Shown piece after piece: positions 7,810 to 14,004 of a DNA stretch of 19,637 nucleotides. The stretch covers positions 1 to 19,637 of the forward strand of contig JBNKUQ010000056.1 of assembly GCA_050298695.1 (NCBI GenBank), in the 5' to 3' direction. The first letter of the stretch is position 1. Each line of letters opens with the position of its first letter. Made by a program: the position numbers and the translations under genes. The stretch comes from CANLBN01 sp050298695 (GTDB taxonomy: Bacteria > Pseudomonadota > Gammaproteobacteria > Pseudomonadales > Cellvibrionaceae). The notes under the pieces are model-generated. The model was given only the letters and a program-made list of their open reading frames with translations. It had not been told where the DNA came from and made no database searches.

Positions 7810-7838
7810 TTGTTATAGCGTTAATCACACTGTATACT
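7810..7838 (+). promoter_or_regulatory. Probable sigma-70 promoter for dusA-tal
   Basis: TTGTTA (7810-7815) and TATACT (7833-7838) are spaced by 17 bases. Directly upstream are two AT-rich direct copies of TTTTATAA near 7780-7797, which could act as an UP element. The predicted leader holds a short palindrome, GGATAC (7856-7861) and GTATCC (7868-7873), and then reaches the dusA ATG at 7904. The promoter lies back to back with that of the che operon. Confidence 0.55.
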
Positions 7839-7903
7839 GCCAAGCCTGTCGCGCGGGATACATATTAGTATCCTAGCCACTAAAATGATTGCTGTTCGAT
7901 TTT

Positions 7904-8878
7904 ATGTACACTTTTTGCCCTCATCGCTTTTGTACTGCTCCACTAATGGAATGGAGTGACCGACATTGTCGTTATTTATGGCGACTACTTTCTAAGCGAA
8001 CCCGCCTTTACACAGAGATGGTAACTAGCCCCGCGCTTATCCATGGCGATAGAGAAAAATTTCTCGCCTTCCATCCAGATGAGCAACCCGTAGCGCTTCA
8101 AGTTGGGGGTAGCAATAAGGAAGAGCTTGCGCAATGCGCGCGACTCGCAGAAGAATGGGGCTACAGCGAAGTTAACTTAAATTGCGGTTGTCCCAGTGAT
8201 CGGGTACAAAACGGTATGATAGGCGCTTGCCTGATGGCTCACCCCCAACTCGTTGCGGACTGTATCAAAGCAATGCAAGATGCCTCTTCAATACCCATCA
8301 CCATAAAGCATCGGATTGGTATCGATGATATGGAAGATTACAGCGGCCTATTTAACTTTGTGGAAAAGGTGGCTGCAACCGGCTGCAATACCTTTATTGT
8401 GCATGCACGCAAAGCCTGGCTGCAGGGTTTAAGCCCAAAAGAGAATCGAGAGGTTCCGCCCTTACGCTATGAGCTTGTCCATCAACTCAAACGCGAAAGG
8501 CCAGAACTCAATATTATTATCAATGGCGGCATAAATTCTCTGGCTGATGCTAAGGAACACCTCAGTCTAGTTGATGGCGTCATGATTGGCCGAGAAGCCT
8601 ACCATAACCCGTTTTTTTTAGCAGACGTAGATAAACAGTTATTTGGCGATGCAAGCAATACTAAGCTTGATCGAGCGACCGTGTTTAAAAAGTATATGGA
8701 ATATTGTAAAAATGAATTAGCCCAGGGTACTCGGTTACATCATATGACCAAACATGTACTCGGGCTATTTCACGGCCAAAAAGGAGGGCGTGCATTTCGC
8801 CGCCATATCAGCGAACATGTACACCGACCCGGTGCCGGCATTGCGGTTATGGAGGATGCTTTTTCTCTAGTCCAGTAA
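7904..8878 (+). CDS. dusA: DusA, tRNA-dihydrouridine(20/20a) synthase
   Basis: A flavin (FMN) enzyme that reduces uridine to dihydrouridine in the tRNA D-loop. From the ATG at 7904 it is 324 residues. It opens with H-R-F-C-T-A-P-L-M-E-W-S-D-R-H-C-R-Y, the DusA form of the N-terminus. It has the catalytic-loop cysteine in N-L-N-C-G-C-P-S-D-R-V-Q-N-G (Cys96, counting from that ATG), H-A-R-K-A-W-L-Q-G-L-S-P-K-E-N-R, typical of DusA rather than DusB or DusC, and G-V-M-I-G-R-E-A-Y as the phosphate-binding part. The frame extends five codons upstream to a TTG at 7889, but similarity to DusA begins after the ATG, so I use the ATG. It is the first gene of a plus-strand unit with tal and a TerB-like gene. 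Confidence 0.95.
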   Translation: MYTFCPHRFCTAPLMEWSDRHCRYLWRLLSKRTRLYTEMVTSPALIHGDREKFLAFHPDEQPVALQVGGSNKEELAQCARLAEEWGYSEVNLNCGCPSDRVQNGMIGACLMAHPQLVADCIKAMQDASSIPITIKHRIGIDDMEDYSGLFNFVEKVAATGCNTFIVHARKAWLQGLSPKENREVPPLRYELVHQLKRERPELNIIINGGINSLADAKEHLSLVDGVMIGREAYHNPFFLADVDKQLFGDASNTKLDRATVFKKYMEYCKNELAQGTRLHHMTKHVLGLFHGQKGGRAFRRHISEHVHRPGAGIAVMEDAFSLVQ

Positions 8879-8921
8879 ACCAACTTACCATCATTAGAGA
8901 CGCCCATTATAGGAATCACTT

Positions 8922-9875
8922 ATGACATCATCTCTTGAACAACTAAAACAGATGACTGACATTGTTGCCGATACCGGTGACATTGAAGCCATCAAACGCT
9001 ATGCACCCTTGGATGCAACCACCAATCCTTCTCTGCTATATAAAGCCGCTCAATTACCGCAATACCAAGCGCTTTTACAAAAAGCAATAAACTGGGCAAA
9101 ACAACAAACTGCTGTGGAAAGCGAATACATTGATTTCGCTATGGACCGCTTTGCCGTGTTGATAGGCTATGAAATCTTATCCATCATCCCCGGAAAAGTA
9201 TCAACCGAGGTGGATGCGCGATTATCATTTAATACCGAGGCAACGATTAAGAAAGCCAAACAACTTATCGAGCTGTATCGCATAGAGGGTATTGACTCAA
9301 ATCGGGTACTCATAAAAATCGCATCAACATGGGAAGGCATTCAAGCAGCAAAAGCTCTCGAGAAAGAAGGGATTCAATGTAACTTAACGCTTTTATTCAG
9401 TTTGCCTCAAGCCATTGCTTGTGCTGATAGCGGCGTCTATCTCATATCACCTTTTGTCGGTCGCATTCTCGATTGGTATAAGCAAAATACGGGAAAAAAT
9501 GACTATACTGCGGAAGAAGATCCTGGCGTTGTCTCCGTTAGCGAAATTTACCGCTATTACAAGCAGCATGACATTAACACCATCGTCATGGGAGCAAGTT
9601 TTCGCAACGTAGGCGAAATCATTGCCCTAGCCGGCTGCGATAGACTCACCATCAGCCCAGCTCTATTGGAGGAGTTACAGAACTCGACCCAAGACATTGA
9701 GGAACGCTTATCGCGTCATAACCTAGGAGAGCCGATAGATAAAATTTCTTTGGACGAAGCCAGCTTTCGCTATCAATTAAACGACAACCCAATGGCTACA
9801 GAAAAGTTAGCCGAAGGCATTCGTAACTTTGTGAAAGACCAAGTGAAATTAGAAGCATTAATCCGAGAATTTTAA
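8922..9875 (+). CDS. tal: Transaldolase, pentose phosphate pathway
   Basis: A 317-residue transaldolase of the TalB type. It transfers a dihydroxyacetone unit from sedoheptulose 7-phosphate to glyceraldehyde 3-phosphate in the cytoplasm. The Schiff-base lysine is Lys132 in L-I-K-I-A-S-T-W-E-G. Asp17 and D-A-T-T-N-P-S-L-L at 31-39 are conserved, and numbering agrees with E. coli TalB. An AGGA ribosome binding site lies eight bases before the ATG. It is 43 bases after dusA and six bases before the TerB-like gene. Adjacency of dusA and tal is also known from Pseudomonas, as I recall. Confidence 0.97.
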   Translation: MTSSLEQLKQMTDIVADTGDIEAIKRYAPLDATTNPSLLYKAAQLPQYQALLQKAINWAKQQTAVESEYIDFAMDRFAVLIGYEILSIIPGKVSTEVDARLSFNTEATIKKAKQLIELYRIEGIDSNRVLIKIASTWEGIQAAKALEKEGIQCNLTLLFSLPQAIACADSGVYLISPFVGRILDWYKQNTGKNDYTAEEDPGVVSVSEIYRYYKQHDINTIVMGASFRNVGEIIALAGCDRLTISPALLEELQNSTQDIEERLSRHNLGEPIDKISLDEASFRYQLNDNPMATEKLAEGIRNFVKDQVKLEALIREF

Positions 9876-9881
9876 CCCGCG

Positions 9882-10337
9882 ATGTTAAAGACACTGAGTT
9901 CACTCTTTGAAAAAGTCGGCAAAAGCAACTCGCAAGAGTCGCTTTCGCAACATGACTTAAATTTGGCTATTGCGGCTTTGCTCGTCGAGGTTGCAACCAT
10001 TGACCAGCACCTCGATGAAACCGAATGGCAAACATTACAAGCACTACTAGTAAATTCTTGTCAGCTAACAAAAACCGAAGCATTGACATTGGCCGAAGAA
10101 GCAAAGCAGGCGTCTGCTGAGGCATCCTCACTTTATGAATTCACACAAAAAGCAAATCAACACTGCTCCTACCAACAAAAACTGGATCTAGTGGCTGGGC
10201 TTTGGAAAGTTGCTTATGCTGATGGGAATCTTGATAAATATGAAGAACATATTATTCGGCGAGTTGCTGACCTTATTCATGTCAGCCATGCCGATTTTAT
10301 TAAAATGAAAATTACAGTGAGAGACGAAAACGCTTAG
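9882..10337 (+). CDS. TerB-like (tellurite resistance TerB family) helical protein
   Basis: A 151-residue, all-helical protein with the TerB-family pattern of two acidic repeats. The first is around residues 27-50 (A-I-A-A-L-L-V-E-V-A-T-I-D-Q-H-L-D-E-T-E). The second is around 110-130 (L-W-K-V-A-Y-A-D-G-N-L-D-K-Y-E), which in TerB proteins forms a metal-binding bundle. No signal peptide or membrane segment is seen. It starts six bases after the tal stop, so it is likely co-transcribed. TerB-family proteins of this stand-alone sort are common and rarely involved in tellurite; cellular role is unknown. It ends convergently with rssC, 44 bases away. Confidence 0.8.
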   Translation: MLKTLSSLFEKVGKSNSQESLSQHDLNLAIAALLVEVATIDQHLDETEWQTLQALLVNSCQLTKTEALTLAEEAKQASAEASSLYEFTQKANQHCSYQQKLDLVAGLWKVAYADGNLDKYEEHIIRRVADLIHVSHADFIKMKITVRDENA

Positions 10338-10381
10338 CAGCACATCAAAAGCTTACAAAGACTTCGATAATCAGGGGGAAC

Positions 10382-10888
10382 TCAACCGCACTTTAGTGTT
10401 TGCACTAAATCCTTGAATGTTTCTCGATTGGTTTCATTTAAACCCATCAATACACTGTGAGACTCTAACACTTTTGCTTTCACCCGCTCTTCATCTTTTG
10501 CAGCATCGGCCTCAGCCAAACGCACAAAACCATTCACGTCACAATAGTCTTCAGGCACTGTATCAATAATCTCGCAAACATCATCTAAACCCATGGTGTT
10601 CAACAATCGCTTGATCGCATCATCTGCACAAATTACGAGAGGCTTACTGCGTTGTATGGACTGACTTTTGACCGCCAATTTCGCTATAAGACCCAGAGTC
10701 GTACTATCTAAGCCCACAGCCTCACTGAGGTCAAACAAAATCGTACAAAAATCTTCTCGAGCGGTAAGCTCTTCAATACATTCATCAAAGGAAATACAGA
10801 GTGTCAAACGAACATCACCTGACATCTTAATTACATATACACCCTGATGGTCGGCAACAAGAATGGCACCGGATGCTACATCTGACAT
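10382..10888 (-). CDS. rssC: RssC-like STAS anti-sigma-factor antagonist
   Basis: A 168-residue protein with an N-terminal STAS domain (about 8-118) and a C-terminal tail of about 50 mostly helical, charged residues. The phospho-site motif is G-L-D-S-T-T-L-G, with Ser62 as the candidate acceptor. The G-D-V-R-L-T-L and D-S-T-T-L-G-L-I-A-K-L segments fit the RssC group of Pseudomonas, and the partner RssB-type gene lies immediately upstream in the same transcription direction. In such pairs the phosphatase dephosphorylates the STAS protein, which then binds or releases a partner. The identity of that partner and any link to sigma-S are not shown by this window. Confidence 0.8.
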   Translation of the reverse strand: MSDVASGAILVADHQGVYVIKMSGDVRLTLCISFDECIEELTAREDFCTILFDLSEAVGLDSTTLGLIAKLAVKSQSIQRSKPLVICADDAIKRLLNTMGLDDVCEIIDTVPEDYCDVNGFVRLAEADAAKDEERVKAKVLESHSVLMGLNETNRETFKDLVQTLKCG

Positions 10889-10952
10889 GAATTAAAACAA
10901 CCTCTTGATATTGAAGCGGAATCCGTAAATTCAGCAACAACATAACTCACAA

Positions 10953-12140
10953 CTAAAGTCCTCGAAAGATCGTCAATACCGCAATATCATCCGGCATTTC
11001 GGCGACTTCACTCAAATTAAAGCGCTGGCTGATTGACTCTAAACTGCCATCAGTCTCAGCTATTAATTGTAGCAGGCTTTGTTCTTTTTCTAACAAATTT
11101 TTTCCTGGGACTATTTCCAAGATTCCATCAGAACAAGCCACCAAGGAACATACTTCGGGCAAACGACAATGATTAACATGCCATTGGTTATCGTCGAATA
11201 GCCCTACCGGCTTACCCTCTCCTTGCAAATATTTAGCTCCTTCCGGCGTCACCAAAATAGGCAGTGGTAAATGCCCCGCAATAATGTAAAACAACTCGTG
11301 GGTGACGGTGTCGATGATCCCAACCACCATGGTCATATGGTTATTGAGATGAATGGCCATCATTTCATCATTTAATACCATCACAAGCTCTTGTAAGGTA
11401 GAGTGCATTGAGTCGAAATCCGACAGTAACTTACGCATGCGGACCAATTGAGAGACTAAATTTTTTAACCAAATAGTCACAAAAGCTGGGGCAGAGCCAT
11501 GCCCAGAGACATCGGCCAGGTAGAATGCATAATAGCGTTTATCTAGCAAAGCATAGTCAATACAGTCACCACTTAAAAAAAGCGAGGGTATTAACGTATG
11601 GGCGCAGGTATAATCCCTTGCAAAAAATGGGGATATAGGCTGCATGCTCTGCTGTACAAAATGTCCCGCCTGCTGATCCTGCTCCAACGAATCAATGTGA
11701 CGGCGCAATTGTTGATTGACACTTTCCAACTCAGCTCGATAGCGTTGGTTTTCTAACAATAAGTGGAAACGCTCTAAGCTACGACGAATGGCATGTACCA
11801 GCACCTCCATGTCCACAACGGGTTTAATAAGATAATCTGTGGCGCCAAAACGCAAGGCTTCTACCACGTCACTCATCGTACCTGCACCCGATATCACGAT
11901 AACGGGCAATTCCGAGTAACGTTCATGGAGTACTTTAAGTAGAGCCAGTCCATCCATGCCGGGCATTTTCAGGTCAGTAATAACCAGGTCGGGAATAAAC
12001 TCATCAAAGACGGCCAAACCAGATGAGGCATCTGGTGCACTGTAAACCTTAAAATCGCTGTCTTGAAGATAACTTACAAAACTCTGACGTACACCAGTAT
12101 CATCATCAATAACGAGCAATGTATAGTCTGAGTTTTGCAT
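10953..12140 (-). CDS. rssB: RssB-like response regulator with PP2C phosphatase domain
   Basis: A 395-residue, two-domain protein. A receiver domain (about 1-120) has the acid cluster D-D-D at its start, phosphorylation site Asp56 (V-I-T-D-L-K-M-P) and Lys106. A coiled-coil linker runs from about 125 to 165. A PP2C/SpoIIE-type Ser/Thr phosphatase follows, with metal ligands visible: Asp192 (S-G-D-C-I-D-Y), Asp210 (A-D-V-S-G-H-G) and Asp338 (S-D-G-I-L-E). Unlike E. coli RssB, where this domain is degenerate, the aspartates are intact, so it is probably an active phosphatase on RssC. There is no C-terminal HATPase kinase, unlike the related CrsR and HsbR. I chose the ATG at 12140; an in-frame TTG lies three codons earlier. 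Confidence 0.85.
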   Translation of the reverse strand: MQNSDYTLLVIDDDTGVRQSFVSYLQDSDFKVYSAPDASSGLAVFDEFIPDLVITDLKMPGMDGLALLKVLHERYSELPVIVISGAGTMSDVVEALRFGATDYLIKPVVDMEVLVHAIRRSLERFHLLLENQRYRAELESVNQQLRRHIDSLEQDQQAGHFVQQSMQPISPFFARDYTCAHTLIPSLFLSGDCIDYALLDKRYYAFYLADVSGHGSAPAFVTIWLKNLVSQLVRMRKLLSDFDSMHSTLQELVMVLNDEMMAIHLNNHMTMVVGIIDTVTHELFYIIAGHLPLPILVTPEGAKYLQGEGKPVGLFDDNQWHVNHCRLPEVCSLVACSDGILEIVPGKNLLEKEQSLLQLIAETDGSLESISQRFNLSEVAEMPDDIAVLTIFRGL

Positions 12141-12562
12141 CAGTATCAAATAATAGCAGTAATGTACGAATAGTATCGAAAAGATAAAGCACTCTACACT
12201 ACTCTCTTATCTAATTACAGGCAAGTACTGCCCCATCTATTCTAGATCTTTTAATTAATTGGGTAGCCCTTCATTAGACTAATTAATAAGTGTAATATTT
12301 AACCCATTGGGGTAAATTGGTGCCCAACATGGCACTAAAATTGATACATTGATCAGTTAATAGTATTGAATGACAGTTTGTTGACTGATTTATTGATTAG
12401 TTTGCAACTAATGAAGGCCGCCTTTAAAAAATTTAGTTTTTTAAAGGCGGCCTAAAGTCACTCCACTAAAGCTAGATATAGATAAACTGAGACCCTGTAC
12501 CCAAGGTGGTTTTGTACAAGGGCCTCGAAATAACACTAACTTTTGACGTAGCGGAGAAACTC
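12141..12562. other. Long intergenic region between divergent rssB and PilZ genes
   Basis: About 420 bases with no plausible gene. It is strongly AT-rich, with many TTAATTAA-like stretches. It contains a small palindrome, ATTAGTT (12396-12402) with AACTAAT (12406-12412), and directly after it a perfect 17-bp hairpin (12415-12453). A weak promoter-like pair for the plus strand, TTGATA (12341-12346) and TATTGA (12364-12369) with 17-base spacing, could serve the PilZ gene. A small RNA in the region cannot be excluded. Confidence 0.5.
12415..12453. repeat. Perfect 17-bp inverted repeat, 5-base loop
   Basis: The arms are AGGCCGCCTTTAAAAAA (12415-12431) and TTTTTTAAAGGCGGCCT (12437-12453), with loop TTTAG. 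The GC-rich part is at the base and the A/T part at the tip, and no T-run follows on either strand, so this is not a classic intrinsic terminator. It lies 109 bases before the PilZ ATG, in its probable leader or promoter region. Confidence 0.75.
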
Positions 12563-12907
12563 ATGGGCCTACTCGATCGAGATTACAGTGAAAAGCGCGA
12601 CTTTATTCGTATGAAAATTGACGACACTCCTGCTGAAGTGACATTGGTTGAGCAGCAAATCAGCTGCCAAGGCATTTGTCACGACCTGAGTGGTGGCGGC
12701 ATGTTGCTAACTATCGATAAAGAGGTAGATTTAGATAGCGAGCTACTCGTTACTGTATCGACCAATCATGGCCATCAGCCCATGATTAGCGCTCGCTGCA
12801 CGGTGGCTAGAGTACAGTCTGGTGCAAACAACTCTTACTTGTTAGGCTTAGAAATCAGCGAAGTGATTAATCGCCCCGAAAACACCTCGAGTGAAGCCAC
12901 CGCCTAA
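12563..12907 (+). CDS. PilZ-domain protein, probable c-di-GMP receptor
   Basis: A 114-residue, single PilZ domain. Both c-di-GMP contact motifs are present: R-D-F-I-R (the R-x-x-x-R pattern) near residues 11-15, and D-L-S-G-G-G (D-x-S-x-x-G) at about 42-47. The frame is open further upstream to 12506, but a GGAG ribosome binding site eight bases before the ATG at 12563 and the start of PilZ similarity there decide for the shorter product. It is transcribed away from rssB and converges on mlaA with 15 bases between. The same neighbour set is found in Pseudomonas (PA2799, listed among its PilZ proteins). It probably binds c-di-GMP; its target is unknown. Confidence 0.88.
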   Translation: MGLLDRDYSEKRDFIRMKIDDTPAEVTLVEQQISCQGICHDLSGGGMLLTIDKEVDLDSELLVTVSTNHGHQPMISARCTVARVQSGANNSYLLGLEISEVINRPENTSSEATA

Positions 12908-12922
12908 CAAAGTGAGACCGGT

Positions 12923-13687
12923 CTAGAAGTCACCACTGGCCTCCAGTTCGCCACCAAAGTTGTCTTGAACTTCGCCGTTATTGATCAAAAATTCGCGACG
13001 CTGGAGATAAGCATCGCGAATAAACACGTATCGATCCCCTGTCAGCAACTCCTCGGCATCGAGCAAATTGGTTCGGATATCCACTAATTTTCCTGCGGTA
13101 AATGAGTTACGAGTCTCAATATGGCCGACATAGCTTATCGGGTCAGCATAGGCATCAACCGGAATACCCACACTATCTCGCAACGTAGACGGGCCAAGAA
13201 AAGGAATAACAAGGTAAGGACCCGAACCTAAGCCCCAGGCCCCCATGGTTTGCCCAAAGTCCTCTCCTTCCTGTTTTTTCATTCCCATATACTGCGCAAC
13301 ATCAATTAAACCCGCGAGGCCCAGCGTACTATTCACCAAAAATCGCCCTGTATGAATCATGGTTTTTTTCCCCTGACCCTGGAGACCCGCATTTAACAAA
13401 TTGCGAATTTCTAATAGATTGGAAAAAAAGTTACTAACCCCCATTTCCACAAAATCGGGGGTAACATAGTGGTAACTTTTAGCAACCGGCTTAAAAAAGT
13501 AGGTGTCCACGCCATCATTAAAACGAAAGACTGCTCGATTCATCCCTTCCAAAGGATCGCGAACCACCCCGTCGGCTGAAGGAGAACTAGCGCAAGCGAT
13601 AAGACCAGGAAGTAAAATAGCCAATAAAATAACGGCTCTGAAACGAGAAACACAACCAATGATGAGATTGAGTAAAGATAACTTCAT
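12923..13687 (-). CDS. mlaA: MlaA (VacJ) outer-membrane lipoprotein
   Basis: A 254-residue lipoprotein of the Mla system, which removes misplaced phospholipids from the outer leaflet of the outer membrane. The signal peptide ends in the lipobox L-I-A-C with Cys32 as lipidation site. The mature part has D-P-L-E-G-M-N-R-A-V-F-R-F-N, the start of the MlaA domain, and continues with N-S-T-L-G-L-A-G-L-I-D and G-S-G-P-Y-L-V-I-P-F-L-G-P-S-T-L-R-D, all family hallmarks. An AAGGA ribosome binding site precedes the ATG, and a TATACT -10-like box lies 28 bases upstream on the minus strand (13715-13720). It stands alone: other mla genes are not in view. Confidence 0.95.
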   Translation of the reverse strand: MKLSLLNLIIGCVSRFRAVILLAILLPGLIACASSPSADGVVRDPLEGMNRAVFRFNDGVDTYFFKPVAKSYHYVTPDFVEMGVSNFFSNLLEIRNLLNAGLQGQGKKTMIHTGRFLVNSTLGLAGLIDVAQYMGMKKQEGEDFGQTMGAWGLGSGPYLVIPFLGPSTLRDSVGIPVDAYADPISYVGHIETRNSFTAGKLVDIRTNLLDAEELLTGDRYVFIRDAYLQRREFLINNGEVQDNFGGELEASGDF

Positions 13688-13775
13688 ATTTTTTCCTTGA
13701 TAAACTTTTCACTCAGTATAATCCGAGTAACAATGATAGAGCTAATGACTACCGAGACTCTTGGAAAGAATGCAC

Positions 13776-13870
13776 GGTCATCCCCGCAAAGGCGGGGATC
13801 CAGACTTAAACGTATTTTGTTGATACCTGGATCCCGCCTTGCCCTACACGGATGTAGGGTGCTTTGAGCA
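13776..13870. repeat. REP/dRS3-like intergenic repeat element
   Basis: This stretch contains TCCCCGC and GCGGGGA around a four-base AAAG-type loop (13781-13798), continuing as TCCAG. About 20 bases later comes an almost exact inverted copy, CTGGATCCCGCCTT (13827-13840), one C short. A second small hairpin follows: CCCTAC (13842-13847) with GTAGGG (13854-13859). The core GTCATCCCCGC...GCGGGGATCCAG form is a well-known dispersed bacterial repeat type, similar in design to neisserial dRS3. It lies in the hrpA-mlaA spacer. The ORF running through it on the minus strand is a translation of the repeat, not a gene. Confidence 0.7.
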
Positions 13871-13970
13871 ATGCAGGAGCAATTGCCAATCGCAAATGAC
13901 ACCGAGAGCAATATACTGAGACTAACGTTACCTAAATGTATTTTTTAAGTCACCTGTTTAATAGTCACTG

Positions 13971-14004
13971 TTATTGGCTATCGGCATTTATTGGCTATTG
14001 GCAT
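13971..14004. repeat. Tandem 17-bp duplication at the end of hrpA
   Basis: Two adjacent copies, TTATTGGCTATCGGCAT (13971-13987) and TTATTGGCTATTGGCAT (13988-14004), differ at one base. The second includes the last codons and stop codon of hrpA. Because 17 is not a multiple of three, the duplication may have set the present stop codon. Confidence 0.8.

Noticed and set aside
12415..12453. Classic Rho-independent terminator
   Set aside because: GC pairs are at the stem base, T-run is within the stem, and no U-tract follows on either strand.
12506..12562. Upstream extension of the PilZ gene to a GTG/TTG-type start at 12506
   Set aside because: PilZ similarity and a GGAG ribosome binding site support the ATG at 12563; the extension has no recognisable domain.
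13684..13911. 75-residue minus-strand ORF upstream of mlaA
   Set aside because: It translates through the REP/dRS3-like repeat (S-L-D-P-R-L-C-G-D-D is the typical read-through of such repeats) and overlaps the start of mlaA; no protein-like features.
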